DNA of 64,000 nt, from assembly GCF_900119735.1 (NCBI RefSeq), contig NZ_FPJW01000002.1:310001-374000 (forward strand). Reading direction: 5' to 3'. The notes below the pieces were generated by a model that was not told the DNA's origin, made no database searches, and saw only the letters and a program-made list of their open reading frames with translations. The position numbers were made by a program, and so were the translations under genes. Below are positions 27,395 to 36,524 of the stretch, piece after piece. The stretch is from Marinospirillum alkaliphilum DSM 21637 (GTDB lineage Bacteria > Pseudomonadota > Gammaproteobacteria > Pseudomonadales > Halomonadaceae). Every line of letters starts with the position of its first letter. The stretch's first letter is position 1.

Positions 27395-28284
27395 AAAAGA
27401 ACACCGGTTTTCGCAATATTGGACTGATCGGGCGTTTGGGCAGTACTCGGGTAGTGGACACGCTTAAACGCTTGATGCGTTTTCTGGATGAGCGTAACTA
27501 CCAGATTATTGTGGAAGACCGGACTGCTACCGTGCTGCTGGGTCATGGTTTTCAGGAAGCCAATCGCAAGATGCTGGCTGAAATCTGTGATCTGGTGATT
27601 GTTGTTGGTGGTGATGGTTCCCTGTTGGGTGCTGCCAGAGCCATGGCACGCACCGGTGTGCCCGTTTTGGGTGTGAACCGTGGGCGTCTGGGATTCCTGA
27701 CTGATATCACCCCGGATCAACTGGAAGAGAAGGTTGGCGAGGTTCTGGAAGGCAAGTACACCGCTGAGCGCCGTTTCCTTTTGGATGCCGAGGTTTACCG
27801 GGAGGGAGAACCGATCGGCGCAGCGGATGGCCTGAATGATGTGGTTTTGCACCCCGGCAAGTCAGCGCGCATGATTGAATTCGACCTCTATATTGAAGGT
27901 CAGTTTGTTTATAACCAGCGTTCGGATGGTTTGATTGTTTCGACACCGACCGGATCAACAGCCTATGCCCTGTCTGGCGGTGGCCCGATCATGCATCCCA
28001 AGCTGGATGCCCTGGTGTTGGTGCCGATGTTCCCGCATACCCTCTCCAGTCGTCCGATCGTGGTGGATGGCAACAGTGAGATCAAAATCCTGATCAGCGG
28101 TAATAACGAAACCTACCCCCATGTGTCCTGTGATGGACAGACACACCTGGTGACCAAGCCGGGAGATGTACTGTACATCCGTAAAAAACCCCACAAACTC
28201 AAACTGATCCATCCGCTGGGGCATGATTATTACGAAATCTGTCGCACCAAGCTGGGCTGGAATTCCCAGCCTAGCAACTACTGA
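27391..28284 (+). CDS. nadK: NAD kinase
   Basis: Phosphorylates NAD to NADP. The motifs are GGDGSLLGAAR (residues about 72-82), NRGRLGFLTD, LNDVVLHPGKSARMIEF and the glycine/threonine-rich TPTGSTAYALSGGGPI. At 297 residues it is full length. Its ATG overlaps the stop of the upstream barrel gene (ATGA), so it is probably translated by coupling. It leads into the metallophosphoesterase, rhomboid and DUF1315 genes, an order that I recall from Pseudomonas. Confidence 0.96.
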   Translation: MKKNTGFRNIGLIGRLGSTRVVDTLKRLMRFLDERNYQIIVEDRTATVLLGHGFQEANRKMLAEICDLVIVVGGDGSLLGAARAMARTGVPVLGVNRGRLGFLTDITPDQLEEKVGEVLEGKYTAERRFLLDAEVYREGEPIGAADGLNDVVLHPGKSARMIEFDLYIEGQFVYNQRSDGLIVSTPTGSTAYALSGGGPIMHPKLDALVLVPMFPHTLSSRPIVVDGNSEIKILISGNNETYPHVSCDGQTHLVTKPGDVLYIRKKPHKLKLIHPLGHDYYEICRTKLGWNSQPSNY

Positions 28285-28313
28285 CCTCTGGTCAGGCCGA
28301 TACGGGATGACTT

Positions 28314-29315
28314 ATGCCTGGTTATGACCTGATAGGGGATGTGCACGGTTGTGGCAATACCCTCAGACGCCTGCTGGAATTGCTGGGTTATCGTCGTCAA
28401 GGTGATGTCTGGCGGCACCCGGAAGGCCGCATGGCAGTGTTTGTTGGTGATATTGTGGATCGTGGGCCACGTATTCGCCAGGCCTTGCATGATGTGTATG
28501 CAATGGTGGAGGCGGGAACGGCACTGCTGGTGTTGGGTAATCATGAATACAATGCACTGGCCTATTGCACCCTGAATGAGCAGGGGCAGCCACTGCGTGA
28601 ACATAATGCCCGTCATCAGCGGGTGATTCAGGAAACCCTGGACCAGTTTGCGGCTTATCCCCGGGAGTGGCGCAATTTTCTGGACTGGTTCATGACCTTG
28701 CCCTTGGCGCTGGATCTGGAATCACTGCGGGTAGTGCATGCTTGCTGGGATCTACCCTTGATGCAGGCATTTTTGCAGCGTTATCCTGATGCACGTATGG
28801 ATGCTGACTTTCTGCAGGCTTCGGCTCGCCCGGGCAGTTTTGAGTTTCGGGTGGTGGATCGTTGTACACGAGGTACCTGGTTGCATCTGCCGGATGGCCG
28901 CACCCAGAAAAGTGGTGATGGTTTTGTACGGGATCGCTTTCGTACCTCTTTCTGGGTTGATCAGCCGCGTACCTGGGCTGATGTGTTGTTTCAACCAGAT
29001 CGACTGGCGCCAGATCTGGAGAGCCGTACCCTGTCTGCGGCAGATGCAGGCAACCTCTGTTATTATGGTGTCAATGAAAAGCCGCTTTTTTTCGGCCATT
29101 ATTGGTGCCAGGGTTTCCCTTCGGTGATTCGACCTAATCTGGCTTGCCTGGATTACAGTGCAGTCAAATACGGGCGTTTGGTGGCTTACCGTTTTGATGG
29201 TGAAAGCCGCCTTGATGCAGGGCGTTTTGTGTGGGTCGAAGTGCAGCGTGATGAATATCCACCACTGGATGAGCTGCGTGCTGAAATGACTGCCGAAAAA
29301 ATTCAGAAAATCTGA
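28314..29315 (+). CDS. Metallophosphoesterase (PPP family, PrpE/ApaH-like)
   Basis: A 333-residue phosphoesterase with all the metal motifs of the PPP family: GDVHGCGN (about 7-14), GDIVDRGP and GNHEYNA. A later histidine in FGHYWCQG, near the end of the domain, completes the site. It is larger than ApaH and carries a C-terminal extension. Substrate candidates are phosphoproteins or dinucleotide polyphosphates; none is shown. It follows nadK by 29 bases and ends before a strong terminator. A second, true ApaH is encoded at 49176-50000. Confidence 0.85.
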   Translation: MPGYDLIGDVHGCGNTLRRLLELLGYRRQGDVWRHPEGRMAVFVGDIVDRGPRIRQALHDVYAMVEAGTALLVLGNHEYNALAYCTLNEQGQPLREHNARHQRVIQETLDQFAAYPREWRNFLDWFMTLPLALDLESLRVVHACWDLPLMQAFLQRYPDARMDADFLQASARPGSFEFRVVDRCTRGTWLHLPDGRTQKSGDGFVRDRFRTSFWVDQPRTWADVLFQPDRLAPDLESRTLSAADAGNLCYYGVNEKPLFFGHYWCQGFPSVIRPNLACLDYSAVKYGRLVAYRFDGESRLDAGRFVWVEVQRDEYPPLDELRAEMTAEKIQKI

Positions 29316-29385
29316 CAGCAGCAGGGAACTCCTTGGGCTGGACTGCCTCAAAGCAAAGGTAGTTTCCTCATGATGATCCTGTTCT

Positions 29386-29411
29386 GGCGACCTTCGGGTC
29401 GCCATTTTTTT
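29386..29411 (+). terminator. Intrinsic terminator with UUCG loop
   Basis: Stem GGCGACC / GGTCGCC with loop TTCG, then A and seven T. It ends the nadK-phosphoesterase transcript. It sits only about 35 bases before the rhomboid start codon, so that gene's promoter must be very close or read-through must occur. Confidence 0.9.
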
Positions 29412-29445
29412 CAGGCGAACGACGGTAATGGGTGTGGAAACAGAC

Positions 29446-30288
29446 ATGATCAAACTTTTGGTGATGGGGGCCGATCAGGATCCCATGCCGCTGTCCCGCC
29501 ACTTGTGGCGAGCGGGTGTGGCACACCGTATCCTGCCGGATGAGCAAGGGCAACAGGTGTTCTGGCTGCTGAACCCTGAGCATCTGCCACGTTTTGAGCA
29601 AGCCATGCTGCAATGGCAAAGTGGCCAGATGGATGCACCGGTAATCAGAGACCGCCAGGCTTTAGTGTTGCGCATGCAACAGGTACCGGTCACTCTGGTG
29701 CTGATGCTGCTGGCAGTAGCCATCACCCTGGCCTTTGAGTGGTTGTGGGGCGCACAGGTGTTTCTCTGGGTATCCTTCACGCCCATGGAAATTCAGGCCG
29801 GTCAGGTGATCAGTCTGCCGATCTCGGAAACCCTGGCATCCGGACAGTGGTGGCGTCTGATCACACCCATCTTCATTCATTTTGGCTGGATGCACCTGGT
29901 GTTCAACCTGTTGTGGACCTGGGTGTTTGGTGAACGCATTGAAACGCAGCAGGGTAGCCTGAGGTTGGTCTTGCTGGTGGTGTTTGCTGCCCTGGTGTCC
30001 AACTCAGCCCAGTTTCTGTTCAACGGTTCCAGCCAGTTCGGTGGTTTGTCCGGTGTTGTGTATGCTTATCTGGGTTATATCTGGCTGTGGAATCAGCGTC
30101 ATCCACAGCAGGCCATGGAACTGCCCAATGCACTGGTGATTTTCATGCTGGGCTGGATGCTGCTGGGTATGACGGATATTTCCCGCTCCATGGGCCTGAA
30201 TATGGCTAATGAGGCGCACCTGGGTGGTTTGTTGGCAGGTCTTGCGTTTGCCCTGCTGCCCCGCTTTTCAAAGAGGAACAAACGATGA
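29446..30288 (+). CDS. glpG: Rhomboid-family intramembrane serine protease (GlpG-like)
   Basis: A 280-residue membrane protease with a cytoplasmic N-terminal domain (about 75 residues, as in GlpG) and six helices. The key motifs are HFGWMHLVFNLLWTWVFGE (loop 1 and helix 2), the catalytic serine in GGLSGVVYA and the catalytic histidine in NEAHLGGLLAG. It cleaves membrane proteins within their helices; the substrates are unknown. The start at 29446 has GGA at good spacing, while an ATG 18 bases upstream has none; the choice is not certain. The stop overlaps the next start (ATGA). Confidence 0.92.
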   Translation: MIKLLVMGADQDPMPLSRHLWRAGVAHRILPDEQGQQVFWLLNPEHLPRFEQAMLQWQSGQMDAPVIRDRQALVLRMQQVPVTLVLMLLAVAITLAFEWLWGAQVFLWVSFTPMEIQAGQVISLPISETLASGQWWRLITPIFIHFGWMHLVFNLLWTWVFGERIETQQGSLRLVLLVVFAALVSNSAQFLFNGSSQFGGLSGVVYAYLGYIWLWNQRHPQQAMELPNALVIFMLGWMLLGMTDISRSMGLNMANEAHLGGLLAGLAFALLPRFSKRNKR

Positions 30289-30539
30289 CTTTTGCTGCAA
30301 TGATTGAAAAGATGACACCGGACATTTATGCCGCACTAAAGCGTGGGGTGGAGCTGGGCAAGTGGCCTAACGGCCAGTCATTGACCGCTGAACAGCGTGA
30401 AATCAGCATGGAGGCAGTGCTGCGCTACGAAGTGCAGAATAATATCCCGGAAACCGAACGGGTCGGTTACATCGCACCCAAAAAGAAAAAAACGGCAGCG
30501 GGTGAAGCTGAACCGGTTCGCATCCTTGATCAGCACTGA
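30285..30539 (+). CDS. DUF1315 family protein (YeaC-like)
   Basis: An 84-residue, mostly helical small protein. MIEKMTPDIYAALKRGVELGKWPNGQ at residues 5-30 (named by position) and the segment EISMEAVLRYE are the family pattern. The C-terminal KKKKTAAGEAEPVRI is basic, then acidic. Function unknown. It overlaps the rhomboid gene by four bases and precedes the DUF2797 gene by five, so the three form a coupled group. Confidence 0.85.
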   Translation: MTFAAMIEKMTPDIYAALKRGVELGKWPNGQSLTAEQREISMEAVLRYEVQNNIPETERVGYIAPKKKKTAAGEAEPVRILDQH

Positions 30540-30544
30540 ACAAC

Positions 30545-31375
30545 ATGCATTTGCACGGTCATCTTCGTAAACTGGGCACCAGTCATGAACAACCGGTGGT
30601 TTACCAGTTGCGCCTGGCTTCTGCCGCAGCAACCCAGGCGCTCACGGAGCTGCCGCTGAATCCTTTGTTAGGCCAGCACATCCGTTTGCACTTTACCGGC
30701 CGCATCAATTGTATCCATTGTGGCCGCAGCACTCGCAAGAGTTTCAGTCAGGGTTATTGTTATCCCTGTTTCACTCGTCTGGCTGAGTGTGATACCTGTC
30801 TGGTGCGCCCCGAAACCTGCCATTATCAGCAGGGCACCTGCCGTGATCCTGGCTGGGGGCAACAGCACTGTTTTCGTTCGCATCTGGTTTATCTGGCCAA
30901 CACCACTGGTCTGAAAGTGGGCATTACCCGTGAAACGGGCCTGGCCACCCGCTGGATGGATCAGGGGGCAGTGGCTGCTTTGCCACTTTTCCGGGTACAG
31001 GATCGTCTGGCTTCAGGTCGCATTGAAAGCCTGTTGGCCACCGAACTGAAAGATCGCACGGCCTGGCAGGCAATGCTGAAAAACCAGGTGCAGCCCCTGG
31101 ATCTGGTGCAGGAGGCTCAGGCAGTTGTGGCTCGTTTTGAGCCAGTATTACAGGCGATGCCAGACCTGGATTATCAGTTGCTGGTCGAACAGCCGCTGTA
31201 TTTTGAGTATCCGGTACTGGCTTATCCCGACAAGGTGCGTTCATTAAATCCGGAAAAGACACCCTGTATCGAAGGGCAGTTGATGGGCATCAAGGGGCAG
31301 TACCTGCTGCTGGATACCGGAGTGATCAATCTGCGTAAACATACCGGTTATGAAGTGGAGTTTTCCTGTCATTAA
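30545..31375 (+). CDS. DUF2797 family protein with zinc-binding cysteines
   Basis: A 276-residue cytoplasmic protein. The cysteines INCIHCGRST, GYCYPCFTRL, CDTCLVRPETC and GTC (residues about 57-98) suggest one or two zinc ribbons. The following HLVYLANTTGLKVGITRE (about 118-135) looks like the GIY-YIG type beta strand pair noted in this family. No function has been demonstrated to my knowledge; a nucleic-acid role is plausible. The C-terminus (ALPLFRVQ onward) is conserved in the family. Its last 26 bases overlap the tamA frame. Confidence 0.85.
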   Translation: MHLHGHLRKLGTSHEQPVVYQLRLASAAATQALTELPLNPLLGQHIRLHFTGRINCIHCGRSTRKSFSQGYCYPCFTRLAECDTCLVRPETCHYQQGTCRDPGWGQQHCFRSHLVYLANTTGLKVGITRETGLATRWMDQGAVAALPLFRVQDRLASGRIESLLATELKDRTAWQAMLKNQVQPLDLVQEAQAVVARFEPVLQAMPDLDYQLLVEQPLYFEYPVLAYPDKVRSLNPEKTPCIEGQLMGIKGQYLLLDTGVINLRKHTGYEVEFSCH

Positions 31376-33107
31376 CATCCTCTTCTTCAGGCCGCTGCAA
31401 TGGTGGCTGTTCGTGCTGCTGTCTTGTCTGCTGATCCAGCCAGTACAAGCGAGTGTACGTCTGATGCTGGAACCCGAACTGCCAGAGGTGCGCGCTAATA
31501 TTGAAGCCTACCTGGGTGAGCAGGAGCCACGCACCACCCGGGAAATGAGGCGTTATGCCAGGCATGCCCGCAACCAGGTCAGTCAGGCTTTGCAGGCGCT
31601 GGGTTATTATCAATATCAGATTCGCATTGATATTGAGGAGGGTGAACCTGCCCGTCTGCACCTGAATGTGACACCCGGTGAACCCGTGCGCTTACGCCAT
31701 GTTCTTGTGGAGCTGTCGGGTGAAGCGCAATATCAGCGTGACTTCACCCTGCCGGGTCAGACAGATTTAAAACCTGGCCAGCCGTTGAATCATGCAGCCT
31801 ATGAGGCTGCCAAACGCCATTTCCGTAACCAGGGCCTGCGCTACGGCTATTTTTCTGCCCGCTACCAGGTGCAGCAGCTGGACATCAACCCACAGCAGGG
31901 CTGGGCTGACATTCATCTGCATTTTGATTCAGGACCACGTTACCGCCTCGGGGCGGTGACTTTTGATCATGAGGGGGTATTGGATGAAGCCTTTCTGCAA
32001 CGCTTTGTCACCTTTGCGTCGGGCACCCCCTACTCCACAGACCTGATTACGGATCTCAGTCGCGACCTGCGTGGCAGTGGCTACTTTCATGAAGTGCTGG
32101 TTGATGCCCGCCATGAGTTTGCGGAAGACTTGCAGGTACCTGTTGATGTGCTGCTGCGCATGCGTCCACCACGCACCCTGAGTGTTGGTGTGGGCTTTTC
32201 CACCGATATCGGACCACGTGTCACCACGGCCTGGACTCAGCACTGGCTGAATGATCAGGGGCACAGTCGTGGTGTGGATGCTGAAGTGTCTCAGCCACGT
32301 CAGTCAGTGGGCGGCTGGTATCAATTACCACTGACACCCCCCATGACCGATTACCTGCGCCTGACCAGTGCTGTTCGCAAGGAGCGTTATGATGAACAGG
32401 AAAGTCAGCGTTTCAGTGCCGGTATTCAATGGCATCATCGACTGGATAATGGCTGGGACCGGGTTTTGTCATTACGCGGTGAATATGAAGAGTTCCGGGT
32501 GGGTGCTGATGAAGATGCCACCTGGCTGACGCTGCCCGGTATTGGTCTGGGGCGCTTGCGCAGCAATCATCGGGTGGATCCGTCGCGCGGTTATCGGGTA
32601 CAAGTGGATTTAACCGGTAGTCGCCGGGATCTGCTGGCTGATGTTGATATCCTGCAGTTAACCTTTTTTTCTCGTGGTTTGATGACCTTGAAGGATCACC
32701 ATCGATTCCTGGCCAGGGTTCAGGGCGGAGCAATGGCGACCGATGCTTTTGAGCAGGTACCTGCGTCACTGCGTTTTTTTGCCGGGGGTGACCAGAGTGT
32801 AAGGGGGTATGGTTATCAGGAACTGGCGCCACGTGATGAATCCGGCCAGTTGCTGGGGGGGCGTTACCTCCTGGCAGTCGGGCTGGAATACCAGTATGCC
32901 CTGACTGATCGCTGGCGCCTGGCCACTTTTGTGGATGCTGGTGATGCTGTGTTGGAACCAAAGGATTTAAAGCAACCCTTGTTGGGTGTGGGGGTCGGTA
33001 TTCGCTGGGTGTCTCCGGTGGGGCCGCTGCGGCTGGATGTGGCACGCGGCCTGGATGAACAACTGGGTGGCTGGCGCCTGCATTTTTCCATGGGGCCTGA
33101 ATTATGA
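31350..33107 (+). CDS. tamA: Translocation and assembly module TamA
   Basis: A 585-residue Omp85-family outer-membrane protein. A signal peptide (hydrophobic about 12-26) is followed by three POTRA domains (about 30-270) and a 16-strand barrel. The VRGYGYQE motif of the Omp85 fold is visible near residue 488. The final WRLHFSMGPEL closes the barrel. TamA works with TamB to insert autotransporters and maintain the envelope lipid barrier. The start overlaps the upstream DUF2797 gene by 26 bases and has a poor ribosome binding site, so it is probably coupled. TamB follows with a four-base overlap. Confidence 0.92.
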   Translation: MKWSFPVINILFFRPLQWWLFVLLSCLLIQPVQASVRLMLEPELPEVRANIEAYLGEQEPRTTREMRRYARHARNQVSQALQALGYYQYQIRIDIEEGEPARLHLNVTPGEPVRLRHVLVELSGEAQYQRDFTLPGQTDLKPGQPLNHAAYEAAKRHFRNQGLRYGYFSARYQVQQLDINPQQGWADIHLHFDSGPRYRLGAVTFDHEGVLDEAFLQRFVTFASGTPYSTDLITDLSRDLRGSGYFHEVLVDARHEFAEDLQVPVDVLLRMRPPRTLSVGVGFSTDIGPRVTTAWTQHWLNDQGHSRGVDAEVSQPRQSVGGWYQLPLTPPMTDYLRLTSAVRKERYDEQESQRFSAGIQWHHRLDNGWDRVLSLRGEYEEFRVGADEDATWLTLPGIGLGRLRSNHRVDPSRGYRVQVDLTGSRRDLLADVDILQLTFFSRGLMTLKDHHRFLARVQGGAMATDAFEQVPASLRFFAGGDQSVRGYGYQELAPRDESGQLLGGRYLLAVGLEYQYALTDRWRLATFVDAGDAVLEPKDLKQPLLGVGVGIRWVSPVGPLRLDVARGLDEQLGGWRLHFSMGPEL

Positions 33108-36100
33108 TGATGCGTCATCGCTGGATGTTACTGCGTCACTGGCTTGAGCGCCGACTGCTGAAACCTGTACTGTGGCTGGTCAGGCTATTGCGCTGGCTGG
33201 TGCTGCTGATCAGTGGCCTGTTCAGTCTGTTCATGTTGCTGCTGGTTCTGTTGGTGATGTGGCTGTTGCTGAGTCAGCCGGGTGGTCAGTGGTTGTTGAA
33301 TCAGGTGCCGGGACTTGAAGTTCAGGGCTTCCGCGGCCAGCTGCTGAATCGTTGGCAGGCAGACCACTTGCGTTGGCAAGATGATGACCATGGATTGCAG
33401 GTTGAGCTGGAGCAACTGAGTCTGCGCTGGAGCCTGACCTGCCTGCTGGAGCAGCGCCTGTGTTTGCGTCGTGTACAGGCCAGTCAGTTGCATCTGGTAT
33501 TGCCAGCCGATCAAGGCGAAGCTGTGGCAACGCCTGAGCCGGTCACCGACTGGCAAGGTTTCCGGATGCCTGAATTGCAATTGCCACAAGTTGAACTGCC
33601 GCTTGCCTTGCAGGTGGATGCACTGCAACTGGGCGCTTTTAAACTGAATGAACAGTTACTGCTGCAAGGCATCAACTTGCAGCTTAAATGGCAAGCCAGT
33701 CAGTTGACCCTGCAGCATTTGAGTCTGACGAGCCCCTTGTTGCCGGAAGGAATGGATCAGCAGGTACAGCTGGCAGGCCAGGTTGATTTTCAGAATGACT
33801 GGCCGTTGCAGTTGCTGCTTCAAGGTGGCCTGGGCGGTTACCCACTGCACCTGGCAATGGATGGCAGTCTGGCCAGGTTGCATCTGGACCTGCAGTTGGA
33901 TGACCCGGAACAGGCTCGTGTGTTGCAGCTGGTTGGCTGGATTAATCTGCTGCAAGCTGAATTACCCGTGGACTTGCTGTTGGATGTGCCTGGTTTTTAT
34001 CCGGCCGCTGATGCCCATGCCTGGCTGGATTTCTGGCCAGAACAACTGGAGTTGGATCAAACACGCCTGCAGCTTCAGGGTGATCTGGAGTCGGGTTGGC
34101 AGCTGTTGCTGGAGTCCCAGGTGTTATGGGCTCATCAGCCACTGTTACTGGATCTTTCAGCAGGGCTGGATTTTGAGCAGCTGAGCATCGAACATTTACA
34201 GCTTTATGCAGGACAACACCAGCAGTTGCAAATGGCTGCCCGACTTGGACAGGCGCAAAATAAGTCATGGCAGCTGGAGTTTGGCGCAGAAGGTCAGTGG
34301 CTGCTGCCTGAGCTGGGTTTAACTGATTTTATCCTGCAATTGCAGGGTGACTGGGCACCTGATCAGCAGACTTATCAATTATCGGTGGAGCAACTGCAAC
34401 TCCATGCTGCAGATCAGCAACTGCAACTGGTTGCTGCGCTGAACCAGCATCAATGGTCTGCTGAACTGCAGTTGGATAGCCAGACCTTGCCCCAGACGGT
34501 TACTGCAACTGATGCATCACTGCCGCAAGGAGATGTGCAACTCCAACTGGCAACACGATTGCCGACACTTTGGTCGCCTTTGATGGAGTCCTGGCCAGCA
34601 CTGAATGTATTGCTGCAGCGGATCCGTCAGGGTGAGTTGCAGCTGGGAGTGCAAAGCCAGGCCATGAAATGGCAGGACTTTGCCTTGCAGCAGGCGGATT
34701 TTGCGTTCAGGTATCAGGGTGATGATGCACTTAACCCTGAGCTGGAGTTGCAGTTCAGGGCTGCCGGTTTACAGCAGGATGAACAACGGCTGGAACGGCT
34801 GCAGCTGATCATGGATGGTCATTTGCAGCAGCATCAACTGCAGCTCGCGCTCAGCCATCAAGGCCAGCCTTTGCAGCTGGAGCTGACAGGCGGCATTCAG
34901 GAGCAGGAGCAGCAGCTGCTGTGGATGTATCAGCTGGCCCCTTTTGCTGTAGAGCAACTGGCTTACTTCTGGCCGGAGGATCTGCGCTGGCAGGAGCAAC
35001 TGACCGGTTATCTGCAGGGGCAATGGCGTTGGACAGACCAGGTGGTGTTTCTGGAAGCAGAACTGCTGGCAGAAGAGGGTGTGCTGGCGGTTCAGGTGAG
35101 TGATCCACTGTTGGAAACCAGTGAGTGGGTGGAGCTGGCTTATCACCGTCTGGTGCTGGGTTTTACTCTGGATGAGCAGCGTCTTGCCGCTGGATTAACC
35201 CTGGACGGTGATCAACTGGGTTATTTTGATGCCGAAATGGCTCTGGCGCTGCATGCGGATGCTGCCACCGGGCAGCGTGCCTTGCAGGGGCAGTATCTGC
35301 TGCGTGATTTACAACTGCAGTTGTTGATACCTTTTCTGGATCTGGATGAGCTCAGTGGCCAGTTACAGGGGCAAGGAGAGATCAAGGGGCATCTGCTGGA
35401 ACCGGAGTTGTGGGGAAGTCTGCAGCTTCAGCAGGTCACTGCTTCTGATCAGCAATGGCCACTGAGCCTCAATCACCTGGAAGGCGAGCTGCGCCTGCAA
35501 GGTCATCGTGCATTGCTTGATGGTCGCTTCGAGGCCGGACGTCGGGGTGAAGGGCAGATTCAAGGTGAGCTGGTCTGGCGGCCTGAGCTGGAAGCCGTGT
35601 TAATGCTTCAGGCAGAACAGCTGGAGATCAGGGTTGAGCCCTGGGCGACCTTGATCATTCAGCCCGACTTGCAGCTGGGTTATCGGCAGCAGCGCTTGCA
35701 TTTGTCTGGGCGCCTGGCTGTTCCATCGGGACAGATTGTCATCCGTCAGTTGCCACCCCAGGCAGTCAGGGTTTCTGATGATGCCCGCTTGATTGATCAA
35801 GATGAACGTGATGCCGCGCCACTGGATCTGGATATGGATGTTGAGGTTCTGCTGGGCAGTCAGCGTCTGCAACTGGATGCTTTTGGTTTGCTGGCAGATC
35901 TGCAGGGTCGATTGCGGATCGGGAATGACATGGATACCCGGGGTGAACTGTTGCTGGTGAATGGCAGCTACCAGTCCTGGGGGCAGGATTTACGACTGCG
36001 CCGAGCTCGGCTGGTGTTTGCCGGGCCGGTTGAGCTGCCATTTCTGGATGTGGAGGCCGTTCGAACCACCAGCTCCGGTGTGGTTGCCGGGTTACGCATC

Positions 36101-36514
36101 ACCGGCCGAGCAGATGAACCCCAGACAGAAATTTTTTCCGAGCCCGCCATGCCCAGTGAGCAAGCCCTGGCTTATCTGGTGCTGGGTCGGCCCCTGCGCG
36201 GTGAGTCTGATGACAATGCCATGAATACTGCCGCCATTTCGCTGGGGTTGCGGGGTGCAACGGGCGTCACTCAGCGCATCGGTGACACCCTTGGCGTCAG
36301 GGATCTGCAACTGGAAACCGAGGGTGAGGGGGAGGCTGCCAGTGTGATGGCTTCCGGTTACCTCAATGAGCGCTTGAGTGTGCGTTACGGGGTAGGGCTT
36401 TACGATGAAGTCACCCGTTTTGCCGTGCGTTATGAACTCACCCGCCAGGTATACATCGAAGCAGCCAGTGCCCTGGCCAGTTCGCTGGATATTTTCTGGC
36501 GGGTCGACTATTAA
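33104..36514 (+). CDS. tamB: Translocation and assembly module TamB
   Basis: A 1136-residue envelope protein anchored by one N-terminal helix (about 25-55) and stretching through the periplasm. It ends with the DUF490 domain: GELLLVNGSYQSWGQDLRLR and the family's typical last 300 residues, up to the ending IFWRVDY. Its long middle is a repetitive beta helix with an unusual leucine-glutamine richness (frequent LQLQ runs). TamB works with TamA and is thought to carry phospholipids or aid autotransporter assembly. It is close to the E. coli length (1259). It converges on trpE with a ten-base gap. Confidence 0.92.
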   Translation: MMMRHRWMLLRHWLERRLLKPVLWLVRLLRWLVLLISGLFSLFMLLLVLLVMWLLLSQPGGQWLLNQVPGLEVQGFRGQLLNRWQADHLRWQDDDHGLQVELEQLSLRWSLTCLLEQRLCLRRVQASQLHLVLPADQGEAVATPEPVTDWQGFRMPELQLPQVELPLALQVDALQLGAFKLNEQLLLQGINLQLKWQASQLTLQHLSLTSPLLPEGMDQQVQLAGQVDFQNDWPLQLLLQGGLGGYPLHLAMDGSLARLHLDLQLDDPEQARVLQLVGWINLLQAELPVDLLLDVPGFYPAADAHAWLDFWPEQLELDQTRLQLQGDLESGWQLLLESQVLWAHQPLLLDLSAGLDFEQLSIEHLQLYAGQHQQLQMAARLGQAQNKSWQLEFGAEGQWLLPELGLTDFILQLQGDWAPDQQTYQLSVEQLQLHAADQQLQLVAALNQHQWSAELQLDSQTLPQTVTATDASLPQGDVQLQLATRLPTLWSPLMESWPALNVLLQRIRQGELQLGVQSQAMKWQDFALQQADFAFRYQGDDALNPELELQFRAAGLQQDEQRLERLQLIMDGHLQQHQLQLALSHQGQPLQLELTGGIQEQEQQLLWMYQLAPFAVEQLAYFWPEDLRWQEQLTGYLQGQWRWTDQVVFLEAELLAEEGVLAVQVSDPLLETSEWVELAYHRLVLGFTLDEQRLAAGLTLDGDQLGYFDAEMALALHADAATGQRALQGQYLLRDLQLQLLIPFLDLDELSGQLQGQGEIKGHLLEPELWGSLQLQQVTASDQQWPLSLNHLEGELRLQGHRALLDGRFEAGRRGEGQIQGELVWRPELEAVLMLQAEQLEIRVEPWATLIIQPDLQLGYRQQRLHLSGRLAVPSGQIVIRQLPPQAVRVSDDARLIDQDERDAAPLDLDMDVEVLLGSQRLQLDAFGLLADLQGRLRIGNDMDTRGELLLVNGSYQSWGQDLRLRRARLVFAGPVELPFLDVEAVRTTSSGVVAGLRITGRADEPQTEIFSEPAMPSEQALAYLVLGRPLRGESDDNAMNTAAISLGLRGATGVTQRIGDTLGVRDLQLETEGEGEAASVMASGYLNERLSVRYGVGLYDEVTRFAVRYELTRQVYIEAASALASSLDIFWRVDY

Positions 36515-36524
36515 AGGCTCGACC

